A DNA stretch of 64,000 nucleotides from Arctopsyche grandis (GCF_051622035.1 NC_135355.1:41583986-41647985), one strand, 5' to 3'; shown: positions 32,681-43,680, counted from the first letter of the stretch. Notes: generated from the sequence alone by a model not told the origin. Made by a program: numbers and translations.

Positions 32681-33440
32681 CTCAATATATATTGAAAATG
32701 CTGTCATAGCTATTAGTATTTCATAATGCTGCCGGTATGTGTGAATGTGTCTGTACAGTTCAATATCGAATTTTGCTTTGTGACCTTCTTATATTCCTCA
32801 AATACATGGATAAAGTCATGGGTTGGTCACACCCGAATTTTGTATGTTGGCAAGCGAAAGCGCGGTGTATGGATATTTTGGTGTGCGCGAAAATGAAAAC
32901 AGGTGTTGGTATGAAAATAGATTGTTTTCAATAATAGGTCATTGGGTTGTGAATGATGAAATGTTGTTGTGATGTGTTTGTGGTTGAAAATTAGAAGAGA
33001 GTTTGCAAGCGTCAGGATGGCCGAGCGGTCTAAGGCGCCAGACTCAAGGTTCACCTTATCTGCTGTAAACGCAGAGCGAGCGGTTCTGGTCCTCTCTGAG
33101 GGCGTGGGTTCGAATCCCACTTCTGACAAATTCTTTTGTATTTTTTCTCTCTATTTTAATATAATTTATGTACATCCATACATATGTAAGTAAGAATCAA
33201 TTTTTTTTTTAAATTCGCTAGTAAAATTATAATTTCCCTAGCTCAAACAATAAAAAATTCACTTCTCAATGTTAGAAAGCGGATAATTCGTAAAGGAGTG
33301 TTTAAATGTTAAAGGCTTTAATCAAGGCTTTGTGATATTAAAATATAAAATTTATAAGAATTTAAAGTTGGCAAAAAAATATCAAACGAAATCAGAGGCC
33401 TTAACCTAACTTATGTAAACATACATACATACATACAAAC
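32277..33440 (+). repeat. Segmental duplication copy 1 (tRNA-Leu block)
   Basis: The block matches 41650-42690 almost base for base, including CCGGAAGT units, 330 bp upstream of the tRNA, the tRNA and about 170 bp downstream. It shares AACCTAACTT(A/T)TGTAAA at its far end with 43317-43332. Copy 2 has about 620 extra bp before that word. Copies are about 9.4 kb apart in the same orientation. Confidence 0.85.
33011..33128 (+). tRNA. tRNA-Leu(CAA) with intron, copy 1
   Basis: The acceptor arms GTCAGGA (33011) and TTCTGAC (33121-33127) pair with one G-T, and A33128 is the discriminator. The D arm carries the box A-like TGGCCGAGCGG. The anticodon is CAA at 33045-33047, and a 35-nt intron at 33049-33083 follows the base 3' of the anticodon, the canonical place. 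The long variable arm expected of tRNA-Leu and the T arm GGTTCGAATCC are present. A TTTT terminator follows at 33132-33136. The copy at 42391 is identical, intron included. Confidence 0.96.
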
Positions 33441-33507
33441 ATACATACATATATATGTATATAGATGTTTTGTATTTGCGGCTGGTTCTTATATAAGGTA
33501 CTAGTGT

Positions 33508-33560
33508 TGTGCCCGTTGATTTCAACGGGTGGTTTCGAAAAGGAATTGAAACACGAATAA
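33508..33560 (+). repeat. TACTAGT..CCCG repeat start
   Basis: TACTAGTGTTGTGCCCGTTG and TTCAACGGG begins like the repeats at 19484 and 54362. Much of the following DNA to 34215 may belong to it, including the GC-rich block. Confidence 0.4.
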
Positions 33561-33627
33561 ATATAAAGTTATAATGTATAATGTAAGGTAAAATGCGCAT
33601 GAAATATTAATCATAATAAAGTATATA

Positions 33628-33753
33628 TTTATGACCAAAATGAGCAATATGGCAAAGTATGAAAACGATCGGATAAGAGATAAGAGATATAAAAAATTAC
33701 CACTTACACGAAAACAATGTGAACTGTATAAGAGGTATGTAATAAAAGTGGCA
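33628..33753 (+). mobile_element. MITE-V 3' fragment
   Basis: It begins inside the short frame (TGACCAAAATGAGCAATATGG), keeps GTATGAAAACGATCGG, and ends AAGAGGTATGTAATAAAAG, the right TIR form. The start codon and leader are missing. Confidence 0.7.
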
Positions 33754-33797
33754 CATTATACACTTAGCAATCCAACCCGTTCGAAATGATTAGTGAA

Positions 33798-34120
33798 TGT
33801 GTGTGTGTGTGTGTGTGTGAGTGTTTGTGTGTGCCCTAAGGGCTTCGCCTCCCGCGCTCCCGACGCCTCCAACGGCCTGGGGGCTTTGGCCCCAGCACCT
33901 CCGTAGCCCTGGGGGCTTCGCCCCCCGATGCTTCTGGCGCCCTGGGAACTTTGCCCCCAACGCCTACGCCCCCAACTCCAGGGTTTTCGCCTCCCGAGCT
34001 CCAGGGTTTTCGCCTCCACGCCCTAGGCAACGTCCAGCGTGGCCGGAAGACACCCGACAAATGCGAGGACGCTCGTCACCCCCCCTCCTCTACTTCCCCA
34101 CTACCACGCTTCCCGGCGTC
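33798..34120. repeat. (GT)n plus GC-rich degenerate minisatellite
   Basis: A (TG)n run is followed by about 230 bp of GC-rich DNA made of imperfect units such as CTGGGGGCTTCGCCCCC, and CTCCAGGGTTTTCGCCTCC twice (33974 and 33999). Frames are open on both strands (33821-34138, 34060-33836) and give Pro/Gly/Arg-rich sequence, a product of composition rather than a gene. A similar CCCCCGGGGGC word occurs at 54130 in the related repeat. Confidence 0.7.
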
Positions 34121-34249
34121 TTGATTACTTGGCTGTGATAGATTCCCCATACTGGTTAATCGTCCGTCACAAACATAAACACATATTTAGCGACAGTCGG
34201 TTTTTATGTATATTATTATAGTGCTGGTTATAGGTGCAAGATATTCCCC

Positions 34250-34440
34250 ACTTATTTTATTATTTGATATTTTTACTTTATCTGTCATTATCGTAATATT
34301 TTTTTTTTTATGATTATGTATAAAAGTATTTTTGTCTGCATAGATTGTTTTTTTACTTTATCTATGTACGTAGTAACAATATATGACGTTTTGTGATGAT
34401 GCGAAAATTCGAACTCGAGATTTTGACTGATTCGGACTCA
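34250..34440 (+). repeat. Repeat shared with 31700-31950
   Basis: TTTACTTTATCTATGTACGTA and CGAACTCGAGATTTTGACTG match 31705-31785, and TTTGATATTTTTACTTTATC matches 31915. It belongs to the same repeat neighbourhood as the CCGGAAGT array. Confidence 0.6.
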
Positions 34441-34475
34441 GACTCGATTACTGATCAGGTTTTCATGATCTAGAA

Positions 34476-35008
34476 ATTAGATACAACATAACTTCTTATT
34501 GAATACTTATCTCGCAGATAAAACTGACTGAGGAGATATACAGTGAAATGTCAGATTTGACATATTTGGCCAAAAATCAATATATATCGTGTATTACATT
34601 ACATGAAGCTAGACGCCAAATTTGAAATTTATATATACATATGAGAGTTAAAACTATAAATATTTCAATATTAGAGATAACGAGAACCTATTGAGCAAAT
34701 TTTATAAAATATAGAGTGAAGTATAGGCGTTTAAACAATTAAAATCTGAAATAGCATATCAAGGCGAAAAGGTTGAAGATAGATTATGGTAGCCTTACGT
34801 ACCGTCATAAACGTCACCGTATCCGAGATTCTGGATATTTGTTACGCATTGTATACGATATTTTATCTCCAACGTAATGGCAGACGATACATTTACGTAT
34901 ATTGATGACCAAAATGAGCAATATGGCAAAGTATGAAAACGATCGGATAAGAGATAAAAATGACCACTGACACGAAAGCCATGTGAAACGCAAAGGAGGG
35001 ATGTAATA
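34476..35008 (+). mobile_element. MITE-V copy, long form
   Basis: A leader of about 400 bp (from AATTAGATACAACATAAC) precedes the short frame, which starts at 34877: MADDTFTY then IDDQNEQYGKV and TGA. The GTATGA at 34931 overlaps the last codon. The 3' part ends AAAGGAGGGATGTAA, a variant right TIR. The same layout is at 36922, 39596 and 60785. Confidence 0.8.
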
Positions 35009-35221
35009 AAAAATGTGAGCCTTTGTGTGTGTATCTATGTGTGTGTCTGTGTGCCTGTGTAATTTGGAGATTTTTTGCACACCGTTAGTCCTATCGAACT
35101 AAAACTTAGTATTGGTTACTGAAATTCTTATGGACACGACGTAATTTTTTTTCAAATCTTTAAGTTGACAGGAAATGGCACCTCCCCTTTTTCAAGTTTA
35201 TTTTTTCTATATCTTCTCTTT

Positions 35222-35285
35222 ATTATATTTGGACCATTATATGTCACAATGGTCCAAACTTTAATAAATAAATAATTCAGTCATA
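35222..35285 (+). mobile_element. LINE tail with short hairpin
   Basis: Arms GGACCATT and AATGGTCC surround ATATGTCAC, followed by (TAAA)n. It resembles the 43690 and 24881 ends with a deleted loop. Confidence 0.5.
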
Positions 35286-35289
35286 AAAA

Positions 35290-35827
35290 TGTTAATATGA
35301 AATAAATATGTATTATCAATAAATTTAGTCAAATGTAAGCTACATATAAAAAACGGGACACTAGGCTATTTTTTCACATTGCGTGAAAAATCAAAGTTTT
35401 AAAATGTGCTCGACTTATGGGTCTCGCGTCTGAGCTGAAAATCCGCGCGATCTTTTCAACGATGAATTTTTCGATATGTAAATCGAGTTTGGCCGTATTT
35501 TGAATAATACATGTGCATACTTGCACCGATGAATAAAACATGCACACGAGGGGGGCGGGTAAACAATCAAACTGTCTGACTGTGAGCCCGTTTGTTTTGC
35601 CATCGACTACCAAACGCTCAAGTTCTGATCAAAGGATCCTCAAGAGCTGCCATAAGCGCTAAGTGTAAACTCGAAAATGTATCAAAAGACGTCACCAACA
35701 GACTCCACTAACATCAGACTACTAACGACTGAATTATCAACGGGATGATGTAATCGAATGAGCGGAAATCGGTGATTCCCAAGCAGTGGGGCGCAACTTT
35801 AAAATTGAAAATACCTACATACATACA
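35290..35827. other. Single-copy DNA
   Basis: Unique, partly GC-richer sequence (35400-35780). Minus-strand frames at 35374-35613 lack domains. Confidence 0.35.
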
Positions 35828-35972
35828 TTAGCCAGTATGGCTCAGTGGTTACGTTTATATTTAGCACCAAGAGTTTATTGGGTTCGATCTTTAATACTGC
35901 TGGTTAGACTCGTTTCATATCAGAGTTTCCCAATTTTATCTGATTTTCATTATTGTAACGGTTCCTCAAATT
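35828..35972 (+). mobile_element. SINE, interrupted by the foldback MITE
   Basis: AGCCAGTATGGCTCAGTGG starts the head; box B is GGGTTCGATC (35879-35888) and the arm CTGCTGG follows at 35899. The body runs to CGGTTCCTCAAATTG, where the MITE begins. The SINE's remaining body and tail are not found after the MITE, so it was truncated. Confidence 0.75.
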
Positions 35973-36369
35973 GGGTCTACGTGACGAGCCAGAATGTTAA
36001 ATTACAGAAAACACAAATATCGGAAGGCAAAGATCGAAAATCAAAAGATCTCAAGTCGAAAGATCAAAAAAAAGGGTGCATAGTAAACGGTACATACTCA
36101 CTTAATTTGCGCGAGCAGGGTACAACAGGAACAAGAGGAACAGGCTTTTCCTTCCGTATTCAGCGCGCGCACATTAATACGGGAGGAAAAGCCTGTACCT
36201 CTTGTTCCTGTTGTATCCTGCTCGCGCAAATTAAGTGAGTATGTACCGTTTACCATGCACCCTTTTTTTTATCTTTCGACTTAAGATCTTTCGATTTTCG
36301 CTCTTTGCCTTCCGATATTTGTGTTTTCTGTAATTTAACATTCTGGCTCGTCACGGAGACCGGTATTTT
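35973..36369. mobile_element. Foldback MITE, copy 2
   Basis: The arms are nearly perfect complements meeting near 36170, with termini GGGTCTACGTGACGAGCC and GGCTCGTCACGGAGACC. It shares GGCAAAGATCGAAAATC and TACAACAGGAACAAGAGG with 2696-3094. Unlike copy 1 it shows no clear TSD. The 150-codon frame 35786-36238 crosses the SINE and one arm and is an artefact. Confidence 0.85.
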
Positions 36370-36921
36370 TGATATGGCGTGACGTAAGCAATTTATGACT
36401 TGTAACAGACTGGTAATATAATGATAGACCCGATGAAAATTTAATGGGGTGTATTATAAGTAAAAACTACTTACCTACCTACATATAAATATTATAAAAC
36501 ACCAATATAAAAATTAATTTAAATTAACTTTAACTTTAAATTAATTTTACCTATGTATATAACCTATGTACATACATAGGTAGGTATTTTTTACCAAATT
36601 TTTTTCTTATTAACAATTAAATATAAAAATAAAATTAAATATACATATATAAAAGGTATTTAAAAAATATTCGACCACGTGCGGATTGAACACAGAACCG
36701 ATATATTTTAATTTTTTATTTATTTAATAACTTAAAATGCCAGCTCCCATGCGATGATATTTCATGGGGTTTCTCGTTGTTTATATAATTGCAGTGTAAT
36801 ATTTTTGTTGTTAGTATTTGTACAAAATCAGCTGATAACTAAAAATAAGTGTATGTGATGTATGTATGTATTTAAGCTTATTGTAAAAAACTAAATGTTT
36901 GTAAGCTTATTGTAAATCATA
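36370..36921. other. AT-rich DNA
   Basis: Contains short palindromic words (36480-36590) and the direct repeat AAGCTTATTGTAAA at about 36876 and 36904. No gene. Confidence 0.35.
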
Positions 36922-37412
36922 TTAACAATTAGATACAACATAACTTCTTATTGAATACTTATCTCGCAGATAAAACCGACTGAGGAGATATACAGTGAAA
37001 TGTCAGATTTGATCAATATATATCGTGTATTGCATTACAATTTATATATACATATGAGAGTTAAAACTATAAATATTTAAATATTAGAGATAACGATAAC
37101 CTATAGAGCAAATTTTATAAAATATAGAGTGAATTATAGGCGTTTAAACAATTAAAATCTTATATGGCCATATCAAGGCGAACAGGTTGGAAGACACGGG
37201 ACGAACGCTTATTAAACGTCAGGAAGGTTTACGGGCCCCGTTTTTAAAACGCGTTGTATACGATATTTTATCTCCTACGTAATGACAGACGAGACATTAA
37301 CGTGTATTGATGACCAAAATGAGCAATATGGCAAAGTATGAAAACGATCGAATAAGAGATAAAAATGACCACTAACACGAAAGACATGTGAAACGTAAAG
37401 GAGGAATGTAAA
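36922..37412 (+). mobile_element. MITE-V copy, long form
   Basis: The short frame starts at 37282 (MTDETLTC, then IDDQNEQYGKV) and stops in GTATGA at 37336. The leader matches 34476 and the 3' end reads AAAGGAGGAATGTAAAAA. Confidence 0.8.
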
Positions 37413-38841
37413 AATACTATTAATTATATAATATATTATAATATAATTGATATTTCATATCAGGGCACCTATGCTTGAAATGTATGTTATAAAATAAAAA
37501 AAATATTTTAAAACGTGATTAGGGATCAATACTAGATACGCATCAATCAAAACCAATATAAAAAACTGTGTTAATATTATTTTTAATGTTAACTTGTTAG
37601 GAGCTATCCAAATATGGTCTTTTTTGAAGCATTGCTTGTTTATTTATCTGTATTTTTAGCATCGACAAGTTCAAATGAGTTTATTTTTGTAACTTTTTAA
37701 ATTTAAAGTACTTATAGATGATTCAATAATGCCGATGGCAATAAATAAGTACGCGTTTATGCAAACGAAAATAAATTTCATCTTTGAAGTGAAAATACTC
37801 GACGTTAACTTAAAAGGCGCGTCAAACGAACATCAATGAATCAACACTTGATTAAAAATTCTTGGTGTTAACGTTGTTTATTGTGCATTTTTTTTCCTCC
37901 TCCTCACCCTCTTCCTCTTCGTTCCGAATACCAAAATAGCGCCTTTAATCTTCGAATTCTCATTATTTAATCATCAACTCGGCGAGATTTCACAGGCGGT
38001 CGAGCCTCGTCTTCCTCCCAATTCATTATTATAATGAGTTCTTTCTCTCGGGACGTTTTAATTACAATTTGATGGTATCAGAAACCCTCTTGAACTGGCT
38101 TTGCTGAATAATTAAAACATTGAAAATGAAACTCAAAGGTCAAATACTGTATTCGAACCGCGATATGCCTTCGACATTGGTACACCTTTGAGAAAAGCCC
38201 CTAATCTCGGCCACAAAAACGCGAGAAATTTTTAAAGGAGAGAAATTCTAAAGAGAGCCGACGTGAAAGAATTTCATTGCAGAAAGTGAAGGAACTCGCT
38301 CGATTAGAGATTAAGATTGCATTAAATTAACTCGTCTTTATAATTTATTGTCTATTTTTTTTCAGCTTCAAAGGTAACGATCTAATTAATTCACTGAATG
38401 TAATTATTATCTATGTACATATATACGAAATATGTATAATACAATTCATATAATACTCATCTTCATCATTTACATTTCAGATAGATTCGTATATGTACAT
38501 ATGTAGTTTATATACTATATATATTATATAAAAAATACACATATTATAAGTATAAGATATCTTCTACCAATAAATCATATTAAATCGAGCCATCATTGTA
38601 AAGATTAAGTCAATATTTTTGTACATTATCAAACGTGTTTTCAATTTTCTTAACTTAGACATCTTAGCACAAACTCATAAAATCAGGCCTAAATTAGAAT
38701 TCGATGTTTTAACATGGAATACTCATTAAAAAAAAAGAGATTTGTAAAAAATCCATCGTATAACTTCTGAACCAAATGAAAAAAAAACAAACATAAAAAC
38801 TACAACAAAAAAATATATACATAAAAAAAAGTTTTTTAAAA
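37413..38841. other. Single-copy island
   Basis: Unique DNA with a GC-richer part 37790-38340. A minimal exon-like pattern occurs at 38354-38379: TTTTTTTTCAG, eight bases, GTAACG. No frame supports it. The DNA from 38390 is AT-rich. Confidence 0.35.
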
Positions 38842-39145
38842 ACATCCCTCTTCTATAATTTGTATATAAAATTATTATTTTGAATAAAAACAACAATTTT
38901 ATTTTACTACCGTCATCTATGTTTAAAACTAATAAACAAACGATGTATAAACGTGAACGACTATCTCGCCGGGCAGATATCAAATGCGTCTTACACGATA
39001 TTTTTGCACCATCGTAATGGCGGAGGATCCATTTACTTATATTAAAAGACCAAAATGAGCAATATGGCAAAGTATGAAAACGATCGGATAAGAGACAAAA
39101 TTTTTCCTGAATTTTAATCGTAAGTGAAACGTAAAGGAGGTATGT
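38842..39145 (+). mobile_element. MITE-V copy, short form with both TIRs
   Basis: The left TIR ACATCCCTCTTCTATAAT and the right end AAAGGAGGTATGT are partly complementary, defining an element of about 304 bp. The frame starts at 39017 (MAEDPFTYI) and is shifted by one base before the DQNEQYGK words. GTATGAAAACGATCGG follows. Confidence 0.8.
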
Positions 39146-39163
39146 AAAAAGTTATACATGTGT

Positions 39164-39265
39164 ATTGAAAAGGTACAAAGGAGAATTACTAAAATACCTT
39201 CCGAAATTCAATCACTTTCTTATAATGAAAGGTTGAAAAATCGATTCCGAACTAAGAAGAGGTTA
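39164..39265 (+). pseudogene. LINE fragment (IEKVQRRITK type)
   Basis: An open run of 34 codons reads IEKVQRRITKIPSEIQSLSY then NERLKNRFRTKKRL. It is the CR1/Jockey-type segment (LE.VQRR.TK...L..L.Y.ERL..L) downstream of RT. Both ends are cut. Confidence 0.75.
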
Positions 39266-39595
39266 GTAAAAAATTATATTAAAAAAAAGTCAAGTAAAAT
39301 AAATGTATATAAACAAATAATGTAGTAAAATATAATAAATAATTAAATAAATATATAATAAATTAAATACAATTAATTTATTAAAATAAAAAGGCAATTT
39401 AAACAATATTTCAACAACAAATGTACAAATGTGTGGGATTAAAATTTCAATCAAAATGATTTCAATGATTGGGGTTTCAGTCAAAAAGATTTCAATGATT
39501 GGGGTTTCAATCAAAATTATGATCCCGGCTTAAACTAATGTAATTAAATATATTACTAAGAGGTATGTGCCGCTTTTAGATCATCACATACATAA

Positions 39596-39885
39596 AATAT
39601 AGAGTGAATTATAGGCGTTTAAACAATTAAAATCTTATATCGCCATATCAAGGCGAACAGGTTGGAAGATACGGGACGAACGCTTATTAAACGTCAGGGA
39701 GATTTACTTTCCGCGTGTTTAAAACGCGTTTTATACGATATTTTATCTCCAACGTAATGGCAGACGATACATTAACGTGTATTGTTGACCAAAATGAGCA
39801 ATATGGCAATGTATGAAAACGATCGGATAAGAGGCAATTTTTTTTCCTGAATTGTAATCGAAAGTGAAGCGTTAAGGAGGTATGT
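39596..39885 (+). mobile_element. MITE-V copy
   Basis: The leader begins within ATAGAGTGAATTATAGGCG. The frame starts at 39757 (MADDTLTC, then IVDQNEQYGNV) and ends in GTATGA. The right end is TAAGGAGGTATGT. Confidence 0.8.
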
Positions 39886-40608
39886 AAAAAAAAGAGATAA
39901 TTTTATAAATATGATACATTTAAGCGGTACGAAATGTTAGAAAATCGAAAGTTCCGACACGTCTAGTTACCCTATTTGAATTGGATCTTGTGGGCAAAAT
40001 TTAGACGTTCAATTCGTTTTAAAACGAAAACTAGTTATTATTGACTCAATTACAAATATTAATTAATTTAGATGTGGTCAGTATGTGTGTGTGTGTGTGT
40101 GTGTGTGTTCCGGTCGGGATTGGGGAAACAAAACGGAAAAGCGCAAAGCTACGGTTCAACGATGCGGAAATCGGACGCGAGTAGTTAAGCGGGCGAATTT
40201 TCACTCGCAAATTCCGCTTTTCCAGTAGCCGTTTTCCAGTAGTGCACAGACAGGCCTCGGACTGGTAATAAAGGCTTTCACGCGCCACGCTTAATATGGA
40301 AAACATAATGCGACGGAAGCGGATGCGAGGAATCCGACGCGAAAAATGCTCAAATTTCACTTTGCCGAAACGCGCTCGCAAATTTGTCATTTTTATTGCG
40401 AGACGTAAACGTAACGCGTTAATTTTTCAACTAGACGCCGTTTTTCACAATTCGCACTATTTCACGGACGTGCGACAACTTTTATTTTGGACTTTTCTTT
40501 TTGTTTTTAAACCCCATCGAACGTTCTTACATGTACATAGATTCTGATTAGAGACTCTAATACTGGCACTACCGAAACTGGCTTTACCGGTAGTGCATAA
40601 AAGACTAC
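39886..40608. other. Single-copy island with (GT)n
   Basis: A (GT)n run at 40084-40108 precedes unique, GC-richer DNA (40110-40550). The minus frame 40390-40046 and plus frame 40296-40547 overlap and lack domains. Confidence 0.35.
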
Positions 40609-40870
40609 CGGTAATTTATTTATTTATATATTATCTTAGCTATCAAGCTAATTTAAAAATACATCTTAATTACTTTACTCTAAAATTTATAATTATCTTA
40701 TTTGTACTGTCCGTCACAGAGGTATCTCTTTGCACCTCGCAAGAATGCATCCATGGTCTTAGAAGACCTGATGCACTCAGGGAGGGCATTATACATGAGC
40801 ACACCCCTGTGGATGTCTTTTTTTTTCATACTCAACTTACAACTAGTTTCTCCTTATTTCTAGTATAAAA
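40609..40870 (-). pseudogene. LINE L3 C-terminal end, copy 2
   Basis: Minus-strand codons give VLMYNALPECIRSSKTMDAF with the same following 3' UTR as 30207-30420; the tail TTATTTATTTATATA is at 40615. Confidence 0.7.
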
Positions 40871-41179
40871 ACTATGTTTATCTATATTCCTCATTATAGA
40901 ATCATCAAGTACTTAGGCAATTACTTATAATCTAACTTATAAACAAAAGACGGTAATACCGAAATATAACATTTTTATGTGAGGTCAATAGTTTTGAATT
41001 TAAAATAAAACGTCGTATTGCCTAGTTCGTATAGATAAGTCGAAAAATGAGTCAACACTCAACATCCTTTTATAGATCTGCAATTAAAAGGCGCCGCTTA
41101 GTGTAAGATAAAGTATGCCAAAAATAGCTTACTTGTAAATAACAATGAGAAGCCTTTTCATCTTATTTACATTACTCTT

Positions 41180-41512
41180 CACTGTCTATACCCTTCGGGT
41201 ATAGTGACAGATTACCTAAACATTATCTGCTTTAGATCGTCGACTTTAGAGAGTCTTTAATTAATATTATGTAGTAGATGTACATATTATGAGCATTAAT
41301 AAGAATTGTAAATAGGGTTTTGAGCTATTTTTTCTATTATGCTGTACATTAACATTAGTATAATATAATACTATGATTACTAAACAAATTAAATAAAAAT
41401 TGTAAAATAGAAAATGAACAGTAGATGAGTTGCTATTAAAATAGATTTAAGATGTACTATGAACATAATTTAGTAATAATAAAAAGCATTTAAAAATCAA
41501 AATCAAAAACAT
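41180..41512 (+). mobile_element. LINE J1 3' end
   Basis: It starts in the last J1 codons (words for MPFRYSDRLPKHYL, broken), then the 3' UTR, ending AATAATAAAAAGCATTT and ATCAAAATCAAAA. Confidence 0.8.
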
Positions 41513-41639
41513 TACTCTTCGCTGATTTGTTTCACTTGACAATTTTTTGCATATGATATTTATATTATTAAAATCTAAAACCATCCCTTTCATACGAAAA
41601 ATATTCAAAGCAAAGAGCGCACTATAAATTATTTACCTT

Positions 41640-43350
41640 GATTTTTTTCGTCGCGAAAAAAATCAAGTATAATTCATGTATCAATGTGATGAAAATAAAA
41701 AAAAATCACTAAATTTAATGAGCCAAAAGTGGGATTTTTTCTTCTTAGAAAGGCCAAAAATGTTGTCGCCACGATTCTATCCACACTCCTGAATGTGTCA
41801 AGCTGAAAATTTATTATTATATTTTGTATGTACTAACTTAGAGCTGATAAGGTTTTGGTCAGAATTCATAAACCGGAAGTAGTATTTTTTTTTTAAAACA
41901 ATATTTCATTATTTTATTTTGACCTTTTAAATTATTTTAATCTTCTTGCTTTCTATTGTGTATAATACTGATAGTAATTTTAAGTAATAAAAAAATTTTG
42001 AACAAAATACAACAACCGGAAGTAGAACTTTTGTCTTGTGCAAGTTTCCATACATTTGCGCTCAATATATATTGAAAATGCTGGCATAGCTATTAGTATT
42101 TCATAATGCTGCCGGTATGTGTGAATGTGTCTGTACAGTTCAATATTCATTTTTGCTTTGTGACCTTCTTATATTCCTCAAATAGAAAGATAGAGTCATG
42201 GGTTGGTCACACCCGAATTTTGTATGTTGGCAAGCGAAAGCGCGGTGTATGGATATTTTGGTGTGCGCGAAAATGAAAACAGGTGTTGGTATGAAAATAG
42301 ATCGTTTTCAATAATAGGTCATTGGGTTGTGAATGATAAAATGTTGTTGTGATGTGTTTGTGGTTGAAAATTAGAAGAGAGTTTGTAAGCGTCAGGATGG
42401 CCGAGCGGTCTAAGGCGCCAGACTCAAGGTTCACCTTATCTGCTGTAAACGCAGAGCGAGCGGTTCTGGTCCTCTCTGAGGGCGTGGGTTCGAATCCCAC
42501 TTCTGACAAATTCTTTTGTATTTTTTTTCTCTATTTTTCAAATATGCTATATTTAAGTACATACATATGCAAGTAAGAATGATTTTTTTTAAATTCGCTA
42601 GTGAAATTATAATTTCCCTAGCTCATACAAGTAAAAATTCACTTATCAATGTTAGAAAAGCGGATAATTCGTAAAGGAGTGTTAAAGTGAATTTAAGAAG
42701 TTATAAGGGAACAAAAGTGTCGACAAAAGGTTTCCAGATAACTTAAATTTGAATTCATTCTCGAATTCTCACCTGCAAAACATTCAAACATAGCTTTAAT
42801 TGTAAAAAAATTGGCATTGAATGATAAGAAATTTGGATGTGACCAACCCACGATTTTATCTATGTATTTGAGGAATATAAGAAGTATAAAAACAAAATTC
42901 GATTATGAAACATACATACACGTTTACACATACTGGCTATGAGAGCATTTTGGTTACAAATTGAATGTAGGGAAACTTACCCAAGACAAAAGTTTTACCT
43001 CCAGTTGTCTGATTTTGTTAATAAAAATTATCACTTAAAATTACTATTAAAATTATTAATATTGTAAATATAAAATAACTATTAATATTGTAAATATAAA
43101 ATATATATAAATAATTTAAAATAAAATAACTAAGTGTTGCTTTAAAAAAATGAAAAATAAAAAATAAAAATATAAATTTTCAGTTTGGTACATTCAGCGG
43201 TTTGGAAAAAATCATGTGGTCACAACATTTTTGACTTTTATAAGAGGAAAAAATCTAAGTTCAGGTTAATTAAATTTGATGATTTAATTAAATTGTTAAA
43301 TTAAAATCATGTCTTAACCTAACTTTTGTAAATATTTATGTATGTATATA
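41640..43350 (+). repeat. Segmental duplication copy 2 with inverted arm
   Basis: The part 41650-42690 matches 32277-33310. After it, 42830-43300 is a diverged reverse complement of 41715-42210 in the same block (for example TGTGACCAACCCACGATTTT against the TGGGTTGGTCACACC words upstream). The tRNA therefore lies between inverted arms of about 470 bp. Copy 1 lacks the downstream arm. Confidence 0.8.
42391..42508 (+). tRNA. tRNA-Leu(CAA) with intron, copy 2
   Basis: Identical over all 118 nt to the copy at 33011, including the 35-nt intron (42429-42463). The anticodon CAA is at 42425-42427. T-rich termination follows at 42512-42516. Flanks differ at scattered sites, so identity of the gene is higher than that of its surroundings. 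Confidence 0.96.
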
Positions 43351-43680
43351 TATATGTAGGATGCACAGATGTGAAGTTCAAATTTTGTTTTGTTATCAAA
43401 ACTACGCTTATTTTTTTTATTTTTTTTATAAAATAGACCCAGATATTGAACAAGACACCAATGATCGTACCACTCATTTTTATTTTGTTCAATTCGAATT
43501 ATTTCATAAAATCGTTTGGTGTAATTCTTCGTAATCAATTATGTACTTATTGAATTGTGAAGAGTTCTATGAAATAATGTTAAATATGAATCATACAATC
43601 ATTCATCTTTCAAAAATTATAATTTCAAAATTCGAAAATATGTATGTAATATGTAGTGAAAATATATGAAAATATATTTA
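43351..43680. other. AT-rich DNA
   Basis: No gene or repeat end identified. Confidence 0.35.

Noticed and set aside
32827-33129. Conserved minus-strand frame (also 42207-42509)
   Set aside because: It is antisense to the tRNA-Leu gene and repeats only because the block is duplicated.
33821-34138. Proline-rich frames on both strands
   Set aside because: Explained by the GC-rich repeated units; no start context or domain.
35786-36238. 150-codon open frame
   Set aside because: It crosses a SINE and one arm of the foldback MITE; no domain, and the other MITE copy does not keep the frame.
38726-39070. 114-codon minus-strand frame
   Set aside because: It is antisense to a MITE-V copy and otherwise hydrophobic AT-rich translation.
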